A DNA stretch of 64,000 bases from Daedaleopsis sinensis (taxonomy: Eukaryota; Basidiomycota; Agaricomycetes; Polyporales; Polyporaceae): contig CM066303.1 in the NCBI GenBank assembly GCA_033807695.1, positions 4,526,001 through 4,590,000 on the forward strand. Direction: 5' to 3'. The position numbers and the translations under genes were made by a program. The notes under the pieces were generated by a model. The model saw only the letters and a list, made by a program, of their open reading frames with translations. It made no database searches and was not told the DNA's origin. Positions 45,931 through 57,197 of this stretch are shown here, piece after piece; positions within the stretch are counted from its first letter, which is position 1, and every line of letters begins with the position of its first letter.

Positions 45931-46418
45931 AAGTCAAGTTACCTCGCGGATTCTTCCCTCGATCTTTGCCCCCCTGCGTCCTCGCGCTATCACCTCAGCT
46001 CGACACACAGAGCTCTACTCCTCCCTCTCTTACATCTCCGCATTACTCACCTATCGCTCGCACTGATTCACTCCCGCCCTTTCGCTCATCCCATTCTCCT
46101 TCCGGACACCGGATATTCAGACTGCTATCATTATACATACATGCACACTAATGTCATCGCCTACGCACTCACGCGTGTATATCGCAGCCCTGCCTTTGTT
46201 TTTCAAATTGCACGCTCTTGCATTGTATCCACCGAACGCCGACAATGGGGAATACCAGAGCTGTACACTTCGTGTGGCTGCGTTCGATAAAGTTCTGTCA
46301 GACTGCAGGGGCGGCTAGATGACCATCGATGGCCACCCGACTACGCTGCAGTCGTCCGAGTCTGTCTCTCCACTGTTCCGACCTCTCTCGTCCCCGCCTC
46401 CCCTGCAGCACACTCGAC
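45931..46418. other. Intergenic region between GMC copy 3 and F-box copy 3
   Basis: Part (about 46,170-46,340) matches about 56,484-56,580 plus 57,055-57,130 upstream of F-box copy 4, with about 480 nt extra in the latter. No gene seen. Confidence 0.5.
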
Positions 46419-49070
46419 ATGAGTTCCATCGTCAATCCTCCTGCACAGAACCCCACAGAGCAAGCCACTCCGGCGGAGCCCGAGTCGACTATCCAGGTGG
46501 AGAGCGACACAGTATCTCACAGTGCGCCTTGGCCGCTTTTCGTCAGCCTCATCTATGCCCATCCCGCGGTTCCCTTCCCCCGCCCTTTTCCAACGGAGAT
46601 CGAGGAGAGCTTTATTGATGAGCTACAAGATGATATCAAGACCCTTCGGATTTGCGCTCTAGTGTGTCGTGCATGGCACCCTCGCAGCGTTGTCCATCTC
46701 TTCACCGGGATTCGGCTCCCTCGTAACGCCACTCAGCTCAATGACCTCCGTACCTATCTAGTGGACCGACCTTTTCTCATCAGCGAAGTCTCTTCGATGA
46801 CTATCTATTCATGTAAACAGCTGAACATTCTACACCCACTGGGACACTTGCGGTTACCACATCTGTGGAGCCTCAAACTCCTAAGCTATGATCATCCCTG
46901 GATGACTCTTCACCCCGTGTCCTTTCACCGCAACACTCTTCGTGCCCTCAGAGTTTCATCGCAGCTCGAAGATCTACATCTCACCAGAATTAAATTCGAC
47001 AAAGCCATACATTTCACCAAGCTCATGGAGGCTCTCCCTCGTCTTCGTACGCTCCGGTGTGTACAGGTAACACTTCCACCTCCAGAGCCAGGACCGGTAC
47101 AGATGGCACTAAAGCGATCAAATCTTAAGAGTCTCACGGTGAGTATTTTCACGCGATGTAATCGCTCTTCGATTGATAGCCACTCTAGGTAGACAGAACA
47201 TCAAATGCCATTGCAAACTTGCCAGCCACGGCGCGAGATGCGCTTGAGCATCTCTCCTTGCCACTCTGTCTTGACCCAAGAGGTGAGTGTTTGTGGTATA
47301 TTCATGACGTTTATCTTACCTGCTCTTTGCATACTAGAATTTCTCACCGCTGCTCTGACGGATATGCATACCTTGACTAGGTTGCAGACCATTGAGCTTC
47401 GAATATCCCGCGGATTTAACGCTTTGGAGCCGGGCTTGATCTCGGATATCAGCGATAACCTGCGCAAGATTAGCAACACCTGCTCACACTACATCTTCAT
47501 TTGGGATGAGAGTACTACTACTATGGAGAAGATGATATACGCGTTCCTGTCGACATCAAAATCCGGCCTCGTTGAAGTCAAGAGTCCATCACTCCTCAAA
47601 GAGAACTTCAATCCCTTTCAGACTCTCCTTCATTCCTTGGATGATCTACTGTGCAAGGTCACTGTTCGCACGACATCAAACACGATTAAACCTAGCCACC
47701 AAGCGGTGTTAACTAGAATCCTACGTATGACGGTTTATCGTTTGGATCACCGAGGCTTATTTGAGGTGGTCAACTACTCCACACGTGAGTTTGTGCAAGG
47801 CTATGTGAACTCCGATATAGTATATTTTAACTGACCCTATTGCTACTACTTACTTAAAGTGCACAACACACAGGTCAAATATGGCCATTTGGGAGCTGTC
47901 CGTCATCTCTCGATCTCTCCTGATGAGCGATGGGTAGCCAGCACCTCCGACTCTCGACGTGTGATTGTGTGGAGACTTTCAAACCATACCGTTGCTTGCG
48001 AATGGGTCCTTACGTGGAACTTGGCCTACGACATTTCCACTTCCTTCTCTCCCGACAGCCACTACCTGGTTGCGATACCTCAAGATCATGGAGCTATAAC
48101 TGAGATACAAGTGTGCGATCTCACATCAAACGAACTTGAAGTCTCAGTGTGGGCTCTTGATATCTCACGACGGCCAGGTGACGCGCCGGTTCACGCTGTC
48201 TATAGCCAACTTGAGGATTGCATCGCATGGTCCTCTGACGGGGCAAAGCTGTTTGTTGTACAACGGTCCAAACGGCAGACATGGGTCAATGCTTGGGACT
48301 TACGGAACAAGGGCTCTCCGGCACAAACCTCTCAAATTCTTCCACTTCCCCATTCCGACACTCCCCTTATTACCGTCCCCAACAGGCCCTGGATCATCTT
48401 GTCCACGTCAATAAAAAACTACTGCGAGGGGAATGACCGCCATTCTATCCATGTGTGGGATCTTCAGCAACAGACTTTGCGAGGGGAGCTCTACGGTCAT
48501 CTATTGCGTCACGGGCAGGACAGTGTCCGATATTCGGAAGTCCCACCCTATTTTGACTCGACCGGCACACATTTCCTTCTATGCCTAAAACAATGGATCA
48601 CTATCTGCGACTTGAACACCTTGACCTCACCACGTAACATCATTCTTGCCGAAGACGAGATGGAGCAGGCCCAAGAAGCAGTGCTGTCTGCCGATCACGC
48701 CAGAGTCATCCTTGTGTTCGGTGATGGTCAAGTGGCGGTATGGTCAGTGACAACTGGCGATTTGTTGACTCGGATTATGCTAGGTGGCCTGAACTTTCGG
48801 AGGGTTAACTCATGGTATGCCGTAGTGAGTGTGGCAATCTCCCCTGACATTCAGCATGTAGCTTTGGGATATAATACCGGGGTCATACGTCTATACAGCA
48901 CTACAAGTGGATGCAATATTGGATTCATCAGAAGACATACGATGAGCATCACAGTACTCCGGTTTACTCCAGATGGTACTATACTTTGTTCTGGTGATCG
49001 GGGCGGCGTTGTGTGGTTTACCTACATAGGACACTTACTTTCGCATTCGCTAGATCGTTCCTCAGTGTAG
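46419..49070 (+). CDS. F-box / WD40-like protein, copy 3 (823 aa)
   Basis: Exons 46419-47138, 47189-47282, 47338-47784 and 47860-49070 total 2,472 nt, an exact open frame. The F-box (FPTEIEESFIDELQDD, CALVCRAWHPRS) is almost invariant against copies 1, 2 and 4. The Leu-rich middle and propeller are clearly diverged (IWDESTTTMEKMIYAF; YGHLGAVRHLSISPDERWVAS; VAVWSVTTGDLL). All splice sites and phases are conserved, and small indels fall on codon boundaries, so the protein has been under constraint. It sits between a dead GMC copy and a scrambled TCAB1-like relic. Function as an SCF substrate receptor is inferred. Confidence 0.86.
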
Positions 49071-49089
49071 CATTCGTATCGCTGTAAAT

Positions 49090-50745
49090 ATATTCACGAC
49101 ATTCTCGTAGCTACTGCTTCAGCGAGCGCGTCCCGGAGAAGGCTCGTCCACCAAAGCGATGCAACAAGCACACTCGCATTCATCCCGGCCGCGCAAAATG
49201 CAAGGGCTCCTACAGCTCGATGTCCACGGTGGGATGGCTTATTAACGAACCGGACGAAGGCACCTAACCGCTCTTGTGTACGTTCGATGGTTTGGGAGCC
49301 GTCGTGGACAAGAGCGAAGGATCGTCGAGCGCTCGCTTCAATAGCCAGATTCGAACACCGCTCTTGCGACTTGTCGAAACCGCGGTCTCGCGCGACGGTG
49401 GTCAACTCTGAAACTGAGGCAGAGAGTAAGCCGGTCGTACAGATACGACTCCCAGCGAGACGTATACCGAGATCTCGTCCGAGAGCGGCTCGCCGTCCGC
49501 AAGCGCAGCAACATCGAAGACAGAAATGCTGCGGTGCTGCATCGGGCAGACTAGGGAGCGAACTGACCTCGTCGCCAACCGCGAGCCACCCGCTATAGTC
49601 AATGCCGAACCGCAGCCGCCGTTTAGTCGCCGGAACGCATGCTTTCCCGCCGTTCATAGGCGTGTCCGTCATGGAGATCGCCAGCGGCCGGCTCAGGTCT
49701 CCCCGGAGACCCCAGAAGACGGGATCCATCCGCCGGAAGGATGCATAGAGCAGATACGGTGTCGCGGGATTGAACAGATCTCAGAAAACTGACACCGATA
49801 AGTGTGATAGACCTACGGGCTAGACATTGCCAGGTAACTTAGGCTAGTATACTATAGCGAGTCCAAGCAGTCTAATGATTGTCGTCAGTAGTCACGCAAA
49901 ACACACTGACATCGACATACCATATGCATAGGCTACACAAGAACACACTATCGTGTTGTCTTTCAGCGGACTCCGTTAGAGCTCATGAACTATAGCGGAA
50001 GTCAGCACCGTACACTAACACTCACCGGCATCCACCGGACTTTGGAGAAAATCACCAACACACACTGGGCTTCAGTGGATGTCGCCAGACCCCGCTGACA
50101 GCCAGCGACCTTGGTACCTCCCGGCATACTGCTGTTCGAAGCACGAGTCGGGGTTGACGGGAATGGCAGGTCGCGGATAGTTGGCTCCGGTTGTGTATGG
50201 CTCGCACGCAAGGAGGCAAGGTCGTAAGGTTGTCGTTGCGCCTACATTGACGAATTAGCCAGAGCTTGAATACAGCGCAGCGCGTGGATTCGACACTCGC
50301 GCCGGCGATCGACGATGTAGACCAGAGATACGTCCGAGGTGTGCACGCGGTATCAGCCACGCACCTGCGAGACACGCGTGCCATACCCTGGGCACCTTCA
50401 GCTCCGTCGAGCATGGCAGGGACCACCCCGCTCGCTTCTGAGAAGAGCGCGATGTTGGACGAAGTCGGTGCGGTGCGCTGGGTGTGAAGGAGTAGGAGTC
50501 CACCGCGTATAGGTTGGATAACACGTCTGGGGCAAACACCGGAGCTGAAACGATCCTTGCCGATAAGCATCGTCGTGAGTGTGTGTACGCTCCCAGGCCA
50601 AATGAACAGCGGAAGAACCATTGAGGCCATCCCAGCTCTTCTTCGAAGGTGTTGTGCGCAGGGGGCGGTGGACGACGAAGACCTGAATTGTGTCCTCGAT
50701 ACTGCAATACAGTCTAACGCCACAAAGACACAGGTTATGCATGGC
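49090..50745 (-). pseudogene. TCAB1/WDR79-like relic, unit 3, rearranged
   Basis: The 3' part keeps the best continuous stretch of the family in the window: DPVFWGLRGDLSRPLAIS, then RLRFGIDYSGWLAVGDE (about 49,730-49,585), a short 31-nt intron-like string, and HRSISVFDVAALADGEPLS (about 49,545-49,490). Beyond 49,775 the unit is scrambled. About 355 nt of unrelated DNA intervenes, then the segment normally near the gene's 5' part (LPFPS, about 50,160), then at about 50,345 the middle blocks (LFSEASG, APDVLSNLYAVDS) in normal orientation. The order differs from units 1, 2 and 4, so this copy suffered an internal rearrangement. Confidence 0.5.
49775..50132. other. Unrelated 358-nt insertion or junction DNA in the unit-3 relic
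   Basis: Absent from the other units. It has degenerate repeats of the type TCAGCGGACTCCG, CACCGGACTTTGG and TCAGTGGATGTCGCC. I found no clear terminal inverted repeat or target duplication. Confidence 0.5.
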
Positions 50746-52395
50746 TGAATGTCAGCGAGAGCATCTGCGCACCTTGAACGCCGTGATAGCGCGCGGGGTA
50801 CGGTTAGCCTGTCGCAGAGACTAGGCAGGGAGGGCGTGCAGCCGATGGGGTCGCGGATGCCAGCGGATGGGGGTCTGCGTCTGGTACATCGGCAGTCAGT
50901 ACGCGTGCACGAAATGTACCCGGCAGAGCACTCACAAACAAGACCTGCGTCATCATCGATGCGTGCAGTGCTGTGACGGAGGGAGAGGATGTATGTCGAT
51001 GCGGCCCTCGTCCGAATGCGCTCCTGTCCGAGGAGCAGCGGTCGTCGCGATGAGCGCGATGGGCGCTCGAATAGGGCAATGAGATAGAGCGAGCCCGAAT
51101 AGACGCAATGATCGTATTAGCATAGTCCGCATATTCGGCATTCGAGCCGCGTAGAAGGTTGCATTGGATCATCTCAGTCACTGCCCCGAGCTTGAGCTTA
51201 GGTCGAATCGACTTTAGCCGATGCTCCTGAGCAGCGTGCAAACGTAGACGAGACGTGCAGGCGGAGGAGTGAGACATGGGCCGATTCGAAGATTGGGTCT
51301 GTGGACGACGAGATGGCAGGTCGCGGATAGTTGGCTCCGGGCTCGCACGCAAAGGGAGGAGGTGAAGTCGCAAGGCTGATGTTGCACCTACAACGCCCAG
51401 AGAGGTTTCTATCATCGGAGATGACCTAGAGCTTGGATGCGGCGGAGCCCGTGGATTCGGTGGATTCGACACTCGCGCTGGCGATCGACAATGTAGACAA
51501 AAGACACGCCCGTATCCAAGCAGACGCGTCGCTCGACAACATCGTCCAACGCTATCTGACCCCGGACTGACGAGCGTCGCTGTTCCGGAACGTGACGTGT
51601 CTGGATGCCTCGTACTCTGCGAAGATGATACACGACCATCCTCGCGCGTTTCTGGCTCCTCGGTCGTCCAGACCGGCCTCTTGCTCTGGCAGCACCCACA
51701 GCGCACCGGCAACGATACCGTAGACTCGCCGGGATGTCTCATGACTGTCACCCGCATCCCTCGCCTCCTTATCCCATGTCGCGTAGTCTGGCACATTGAC
51801 GACTTGATTATTACAAGGCCGGCTGGTATCTCCCCTCGTTGTGCGTCCTGCTGACCATCAGGGGAGGTCCACATTCGGGGAGCTCGAGCTGCTCACGCGA
51901 GTGCCGGTGCATGTGCGGGAAGAGGGTCCGAGGGCGCAATCGAGCGCGGCGAACGTGGCCAAATCAGGTTCGCCGACGAGAGCTGGGCGATCGCGACCAG
52001 AGGAGGACGGATGGACTGGCTGGTCACGATGAGTATGGATCGAGAGACGAATGATAAGAGCAGGCTGAAAGGTGTGCGGAGGCCAGGATCTGCGAAGACT
52101 TTGAAGGGGTACGATGTGCCGAGATGTTCTTGTTCGAGCACCCTGCTCGGGGAGACGGGCAGCGAGATACCGGTATCGCAAGCTCCGTTTGCTGGTCGCC
52201 GAGCAAAAACACTCAGAAATCGAGGAGCCGGTGTGCAGAATGTTGACGGTATCGTCGAGTCGAGGGTAGAACCCTAACCCTATGACACCGGTAGTCAGTC
52301 GGAAGTGCTCACTCGTGCAGCACTACGCGATGAAGAGGGGGGCAAGGCAGAGGAAGGGAGCATGGAGCGAGCATAAGAGGTGGACGTTCTTACCT
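50746..52395. repeat. Array spacer, unit 3 (diverged)
   Basis: Distantly similar to the spacers of units 1, 2 and 4, with many indels. Retains the AACCCTAACCCT motif and a minus-strand frame corresponding to the MIPSQ region only weakly. No gene supported. A plus-strand 30-kDa-like minus frame at 50,804-51,874 is open by composition only. Confidence 0.5.
52270..52283 (-). promoter_or_regulatory. Telomere-type motif (telobox-like), unit 3
   Basis: AACCCTAACCCTAT on the plus strand is kept although the surrounding spacer has diverged strongly from the other units. Confidence 0.5.
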
Positions 52396-53921
52396 GACTG
52401 CTGTTGACAACGGACTGTCGAGGTTTCACAGACCGACATATTTTGGGAGCGTCGTCCAAAGTGCGCTCGATCACCTCGACTCGCCTCGCCTCGCCCCTTC
52501 TGCTTGAGGGCCAGGAAACGGACGTGAAGCAGCGAGCGAAATCGAGGACTCACCCCCGGCGCGCGCCCCCGCCCCGCTCGCTGACCCGCTCTCGATCCTC
52601 AATATTCGACACCGACCCTCTGCCGTCCCTCCCCTCGTCGTGAGGCCTGAGCGCAGCTTCCTTCGAGTGCCCGCCGCTCGACGCACAACGCGCATCCACG
52701 ACCGCCTCGGCTAGGAAGCGTCCAAGTTCTAGGTTGTCCGCGACTGGATGCGGGGCAATGTCCGTCTCCGTCTCCGTCTCCTTGCGAAACCCGGCGTTCT
52801 CGAGTGCGAGCACGATAGACGGAAGGGCTAGTGCGCGGTGGAGCGGTGGAGCAGCACTAGTGCGTGCAGAGAGCTGGCAGCTGTCGGGGATGTAGACGCA
52901 GACGTGGATGGTCGACACACTGGCCGTCGGCGGGCGAGACAGCGCTGGAGGGCACGCTCCTGGATCTAGACGTGGACGAGGCGAGGCGAGGCGTGTTCTC
53001 ACCTGCGCCGACAGACAGGGTCCGCGATATGGATCGGTTACAACACGCTGTCGGAGCCATAGATGGGAGGTATTGAGTCGGGAACAGCAGGGGGAGTGAG
53101 AGCTAGAGAGTGTCTATGGTCAGCACGAGGGTGAACGCGACGACTCAAGATACCACAGCTAAGAGATGACTCCTGCACGCGCATTCTCAGACAAAGAGAA
53201 CCATGGCCAGGGCTAGTGAAGTGTGGAGACAGAGTACACGTGTACTCTAACATAGCAGATACCTGCAGATACACGGTCTTCGAGATCCACGCGTTCAGGA
53301 CGTCGTTACACCACCGGCTAGTCAAGCAGACACTTCCATCTCGAGCGTCATCGAGAGCAATAGCAATAGGCCATCACCATAGTGGTACTCGAGGAAGCCT
53401 CCGTCTGCTCAAGCCAGCCAGCCAAGATACAGTTGTCACGACGGTCGCGCCCCGCGCGACCCATAGATAGCTCACAACAGCGGTCTTAGAACCGAGAGTT
53501 GTCGTAGCACAAACTTACCTGGATCCGCAAAACCTCGCCAGTCCACTCCGGCCATTCATAGTATTGAGTGTGCGCGTGTCCCGATCCGAGCGTGTCCGCG
53601 AGGTGTCCAGGGATAGACGTGGTTGAGTAAGTTCGATGCGGTGGTCAGGATCTTCGAGTAGACCAGAACAGGAGGATGAAGAGAACGCCAAGACTCAGCA
53701 TAGTCCACAGAGTAGAACAGAGACAATATTTAGAGAGCGGTTCTGAGTGACTAGTGAAGGCCAGGGTGCGTAAGTTGCTGTGAGTAGAACTTGAAGGAAA
53801 GGAAGAGGAAGGAGGAGGCGAACAGGAGGAGGGATACAAGCGCCCGCCGGATGATTCTGCCACGTGTCGCGCGCCGAGCGCCTCCGAGCCTCCGACAAGA
53901 CGACGACGACGAAAGCACAAT
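52396..53921. repeat. Spacer modules of unit 3 (copies of the 32,640 and 33,440 modules)
   Basis: 52,740-53,005 is related to 32,640-32,960; 52,990-53,921 is related to 33,440-34,430 and 18,000-18,980. Minus strand: EWPEWTGEVLRIQ followed by the GTAAGTTTGTGC donor-like site (about 53,517), and a hydrophobic frame LGVLFILLFWSTR (about 53,660-53,700). Similar strings in all three copies suggest a decayed gene with membrane segments, family unknown. Confidence 0.55.
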
Positions 53922-54547
53922 GCAAGTAGGTATAATGTCATCCGGTTTCAGCTATCGGTAATCCAAAAGTTATATCCGGTCCAGCGATAAGTCGGTACAA
54001 TAACCCGTTAAATATCAAAAACTTGTCCGGCTACATCCGGTCCGGGTGTTAACCGCCTCTTGTCCGCCGAGAAATCGATCACCTGTCCTGACCTTCTATA
54101 GGGGGGTGAAGAGAGAGCGTACAGACCTCGGAACTGTGTCAGCAGATCGATAGTACACCCTCTTGCTGGAGAAAAATACTGTTCGACGGATTAGATGTCT
54201 CGAAGGAGTACCCTACCCCTCCGAAAGGACTGATGTAGCCAGCGCTTAGTGCTAATATGTCTAGGAGGCGCTGGGTTGTTGCTAGCGCCCATCACGAAAA
54301 GGCTTAGCGCTCACGAGAAAGGGTAAAATTAAGACGACTTTTCTGAGGCATCGGAGGGAGGAGTCCACTAGGTAGTATTTTTGTCGAGCTCGTATAGAGT
54401 GTACAAAGATACTTGAGTGGTTTTGAAGCGGGAAAAGGAGGAGGGGAACGAGCACAGAAACGCTCAGGACAGGTGAGCGATATTTCAGGGAAGCGCGGCG
54501 AATGGGATGACCGATGATCGAAACGCGATGACATTATACCATTTTGC
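53922..54547. mobile_element. 626-bp terminal-inverted-repeat element, Mutator-like or hAT-like, non-autonomous
   Basis: Both ends carry the same 21-nt inverted repeat with three central mismatches. The perfect inner part is GGTATAATGTCATC at 53,929-53,942, and its reverse complement GATGACATTATACC lies at 54,527-54,540. The outermost bases are GCAA. The flanks are a direct repeat AAGCACAAT (53,913-53,921 and 54,548-54,556), a 9-bp target-site duplication as made by Mutator-like elements (an 8-bp reading would fit hAT). The interior has no transposase frame but several TCCGGT/TCCGGC subterminal repeats near the left end. The homologous spacer copy at 34,430 lacks it. Confidence 0.85.
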
Positions 54548-54556
54548 AAGCACAAT

Positions 54557-55039
54557 AACCACGTTGATGGAATTCGAGCTCATAGGATTGGTGATATGGC
54601 TGTTTTTTACTGCAGAAGAGCTACTATCTGACAACACTTCCACAGAGTACACACTGGCACAACTCGAAGAGTCGGCGGCCGCGTTGGCCCCATGGCCACA
54701 GTCTCCCTCGGGCAAGTTTGCACGGTTCCTCCGGACCCGCCAAATACCTCGCTGTAGTTATGCGACTCGACATTCTCCAGTAATCGCAATTTGGATAGTC
54801 TTTGGCCCATGGCCTTGGTGGTCAAACCAGCGGTGGTCGGTTTTCCTCGTGGACGTCTCCCAGGCTAGCGGCGCTGTCAACGCTCAAGTTTCAACACATA
54901 ACCATTAGGACCTACCTGCCGCTGGTACGTCCATACGAAACCCCGAACCGCCAACTGCGACTCACAAGCATAGGATATGTCGGGCTCTCGTTGTCAAGCA
55001 CCGACTCGGTGCTTTATTTGCATGAGAGACGTTCAAGAA
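54557..55039. other. Remains of spacer between the element and the GMC fragment
   Basis: 54,560-54,700 is related to about 34,460-34,570 (CTCATA...TTGGTGATATGG, TTTTTACTGCAGAAGAG). An open frame (54,507-54,908) spans the element end and is a composition artefact. The rest matches nothing else in the window. Confidence 0.5.
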
Positions 55040-55446
55040 GTCTATGCTGCTTGCGACCCGTCGACGTGCGCGATGCTCCCGCGCGAGCAGGGCGGGGTCG
55101 TCGATGCGGATCTGAAGGTGTACGGCCTGGGCAACGTGCGCGTCGCCGACGCGGCTGTTCGGTGTCCGCTCATGTGAGTTTCGCGGGTTCCTTGGGTTTT
55201 CTGCGCACATGTTGACGGATAGATCTCCTGTAGCTGCAAGCGCCTGTGTACAGTCTCGCTGAGCAGGCCGCGAAGTCAATTTGCGCATCGTATAGCGGCA
55301 ACTCTAGCTTTAAATTTAGCTCGGGTTCGAATGGAAGCAATACCGGTACCGGCCACAACCACAACACGGACAACGGTGCAATCGCACTTGTGTCGAGCGG
55401 GTCCTTCGCTCTGCTCGTCGCCGCCTTGGTTGCTCCACTGTCGTAG
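55040..55446 (+). pseudogene. GMC oxidoreductase 3' fragment
   Basis: Only the last two exons survive: PSTCAMLPREQGGVVDADL and VYGLGNVRVADAAV, an intron with GTGAGT donor (55,173), then LQAPVYSLAEQAAKS, the Ser/Asn tail and the hydrophobic end with stop TAG (55,446). The VDASVFPISVAAH block is shortened and shifted. The 5' side is joined to unrelated DNA at about 55,040, so most of the gene was deleted in this unit. Confidence 0.85.
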
Positions 55447-57197
55447 GTCGAGGTAACTCCCACTCAGTGCCTCTGTGTCTAGTCAGCTTCTCCGAGACGA
55501 TGACTGCACACTACCTCCTTCCATCTCGTTCCCGAGTCTACGTAGTCCAATGTGAGTACAGTATCGCCCTTCTAATGACTAGTCACTGACCAGTCCTTTG
55601 TCAAGCGTACAACCCTTGATATTCGCCGGAATATGCCGACAAGTTGTCACGTCCGCGATATCGATCGATACATCCTCGTATGTAGCTGGCATGCCTGTGG
55701 GTAGAACGAGAAAGTTGAGAGATGCATATAAGCGCAGCCTTTGCATGTGGGAGACTGCGAGCAGGTAACAACTCACGAACCGCGACGGCCGAGTACGAGT
55801 GGCTCCGGGATGGCTCGGAGGAAGTACGTCTGTCTTATTTCATCCCTAAGGGGGGCCTGATGGATAATGTGAGCTAAAAGACGGTGGAATTCAATGAATG
55901 ACGCGCATTTATGCGTAACTAGCTGCCATGAGACTCCTCAAGAGTCCGTTTGACGTTGAACGTCAGGGAATCGACGTGTTTCCGCGAGGGTAACGAAGTT
56001 AAACAATCTACACTGGGTCATGAACCTGTCATCACGAGGCTTCTACTGTATCCTCGCTGCTGGGCTCATTCTCAAGACACGCGTCGTGGGCAATTCGTAC
56101 CCTGAAACATGCAGTTTATCAACTCGAAGCATTGTGCGTCCGCCCGATGGCCGAATACTGAATAGTGAATGCTTTACACAATTCGTAGGTGTCATAGCTC
56201 CCGGGCCAGTGCGGCGTTTGCAGCAGGTCTACGCAAGACGTGCTCGATCTTCAACGGCACAGCCAGTCAATCAAAGAATATGGAGTAATGGCTCAGACAT
56301 TCTTAATGGTGATGTCCGGCTCGTTTACTCTCCCGCATGGAGAACATTACCGACACCCTTCTAAGGGCAGTTCGAGAGCATCACTCTCCGCCGTTCTACT
56401 AAAAGGGGGTGCGAGGAATAGAGACATGAAATAACTTTCAGCTAGTGCAGCATGCAGTCGGCTCGCTACATATGAGTCGCGGCGTGTATATCGCAGCCCT
56501 GTCTTTGTTTTTCCTCAAATTGCGCGCTCTTGCATTGTATCTACCGAACGCCGACAATGGGGAATATCAGACCTGTACACCGTGGTCAGACAGCCGCGGT
56601 GGTGGGGTGCGGGCGTTCTACTCTACGTCTGGGTACGAGACCAGTACACCGTACTTCGTGTGTGTAGTTTGGACAAGCGAGGAACAAGCGCTGTCCCGAA
56701 CTTCCTAAGCGGGAGGCCGGATGGGGAAAGGCGCGAACGCGCATTAGCGCTCGCAGCTTCTTGCCTCCATCCACATCCGGCCTTTCGTCCTCAAAACGCA
56801 ACCCACCCTCCACTCCCTTTGCGTCTGAGGACCTACCAGCGCCGTGAGGAACACACACTGTTCCTCTCGCGCTCTAGCGACTACGGACCCGCTCGCGCTC
56901 GTGTGGCAGTCCCGCACTACGGGGCCTAACGCGCGCGGTCCGGAGGTCGTTCCTCCTACCTTCGACAACTGGTCCCGACGGACCACTCATCTACTCCAAC
57001 CTCTCTCCTTCGTCGCGAAGTGAGCTCAGAAGGCCTAACAAGCCATTAGGAAGCGACTGCGTTCGATAAAGTTCTGTCAGACTGCAGGGGCGGCTAGATG
57101 ACCATCGATGGCCACCCGACTACGCTGCAGTCGTCCGAGTCTGTCTCTCCTCTGTTCCAACCTCCCTCGTCCCCGACTCTCCTACAGCACACTTGAC
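55447..57197. other. Intergenic region before F-box copy 4
   Basis: Mostly unique. From 56,484 it matches the 46,170-46,340 region, interrupted by about 480 nt (56,580-57,055) not present there. No gene, no convincing element ends. The stretch at about 55,860-55,990 is AT-richer than average. Confidence 0.5.

Noticed and set aside
53922..54547. Coding capacity (transposase) inside the inverted-repeat element
   Set aside because: Only short frames without a recognisable DDE or zinc-finger motif; 626 bp is too short.
56580..57055. About 480-nt stretch present upstream of F-box copy 4 but not copy 3, considered as a transposon
   Set aside because: No terminal inverted repeats, long terminal repeats or target duplication could be found; a deletion in the copy-3 region explains it equally well.
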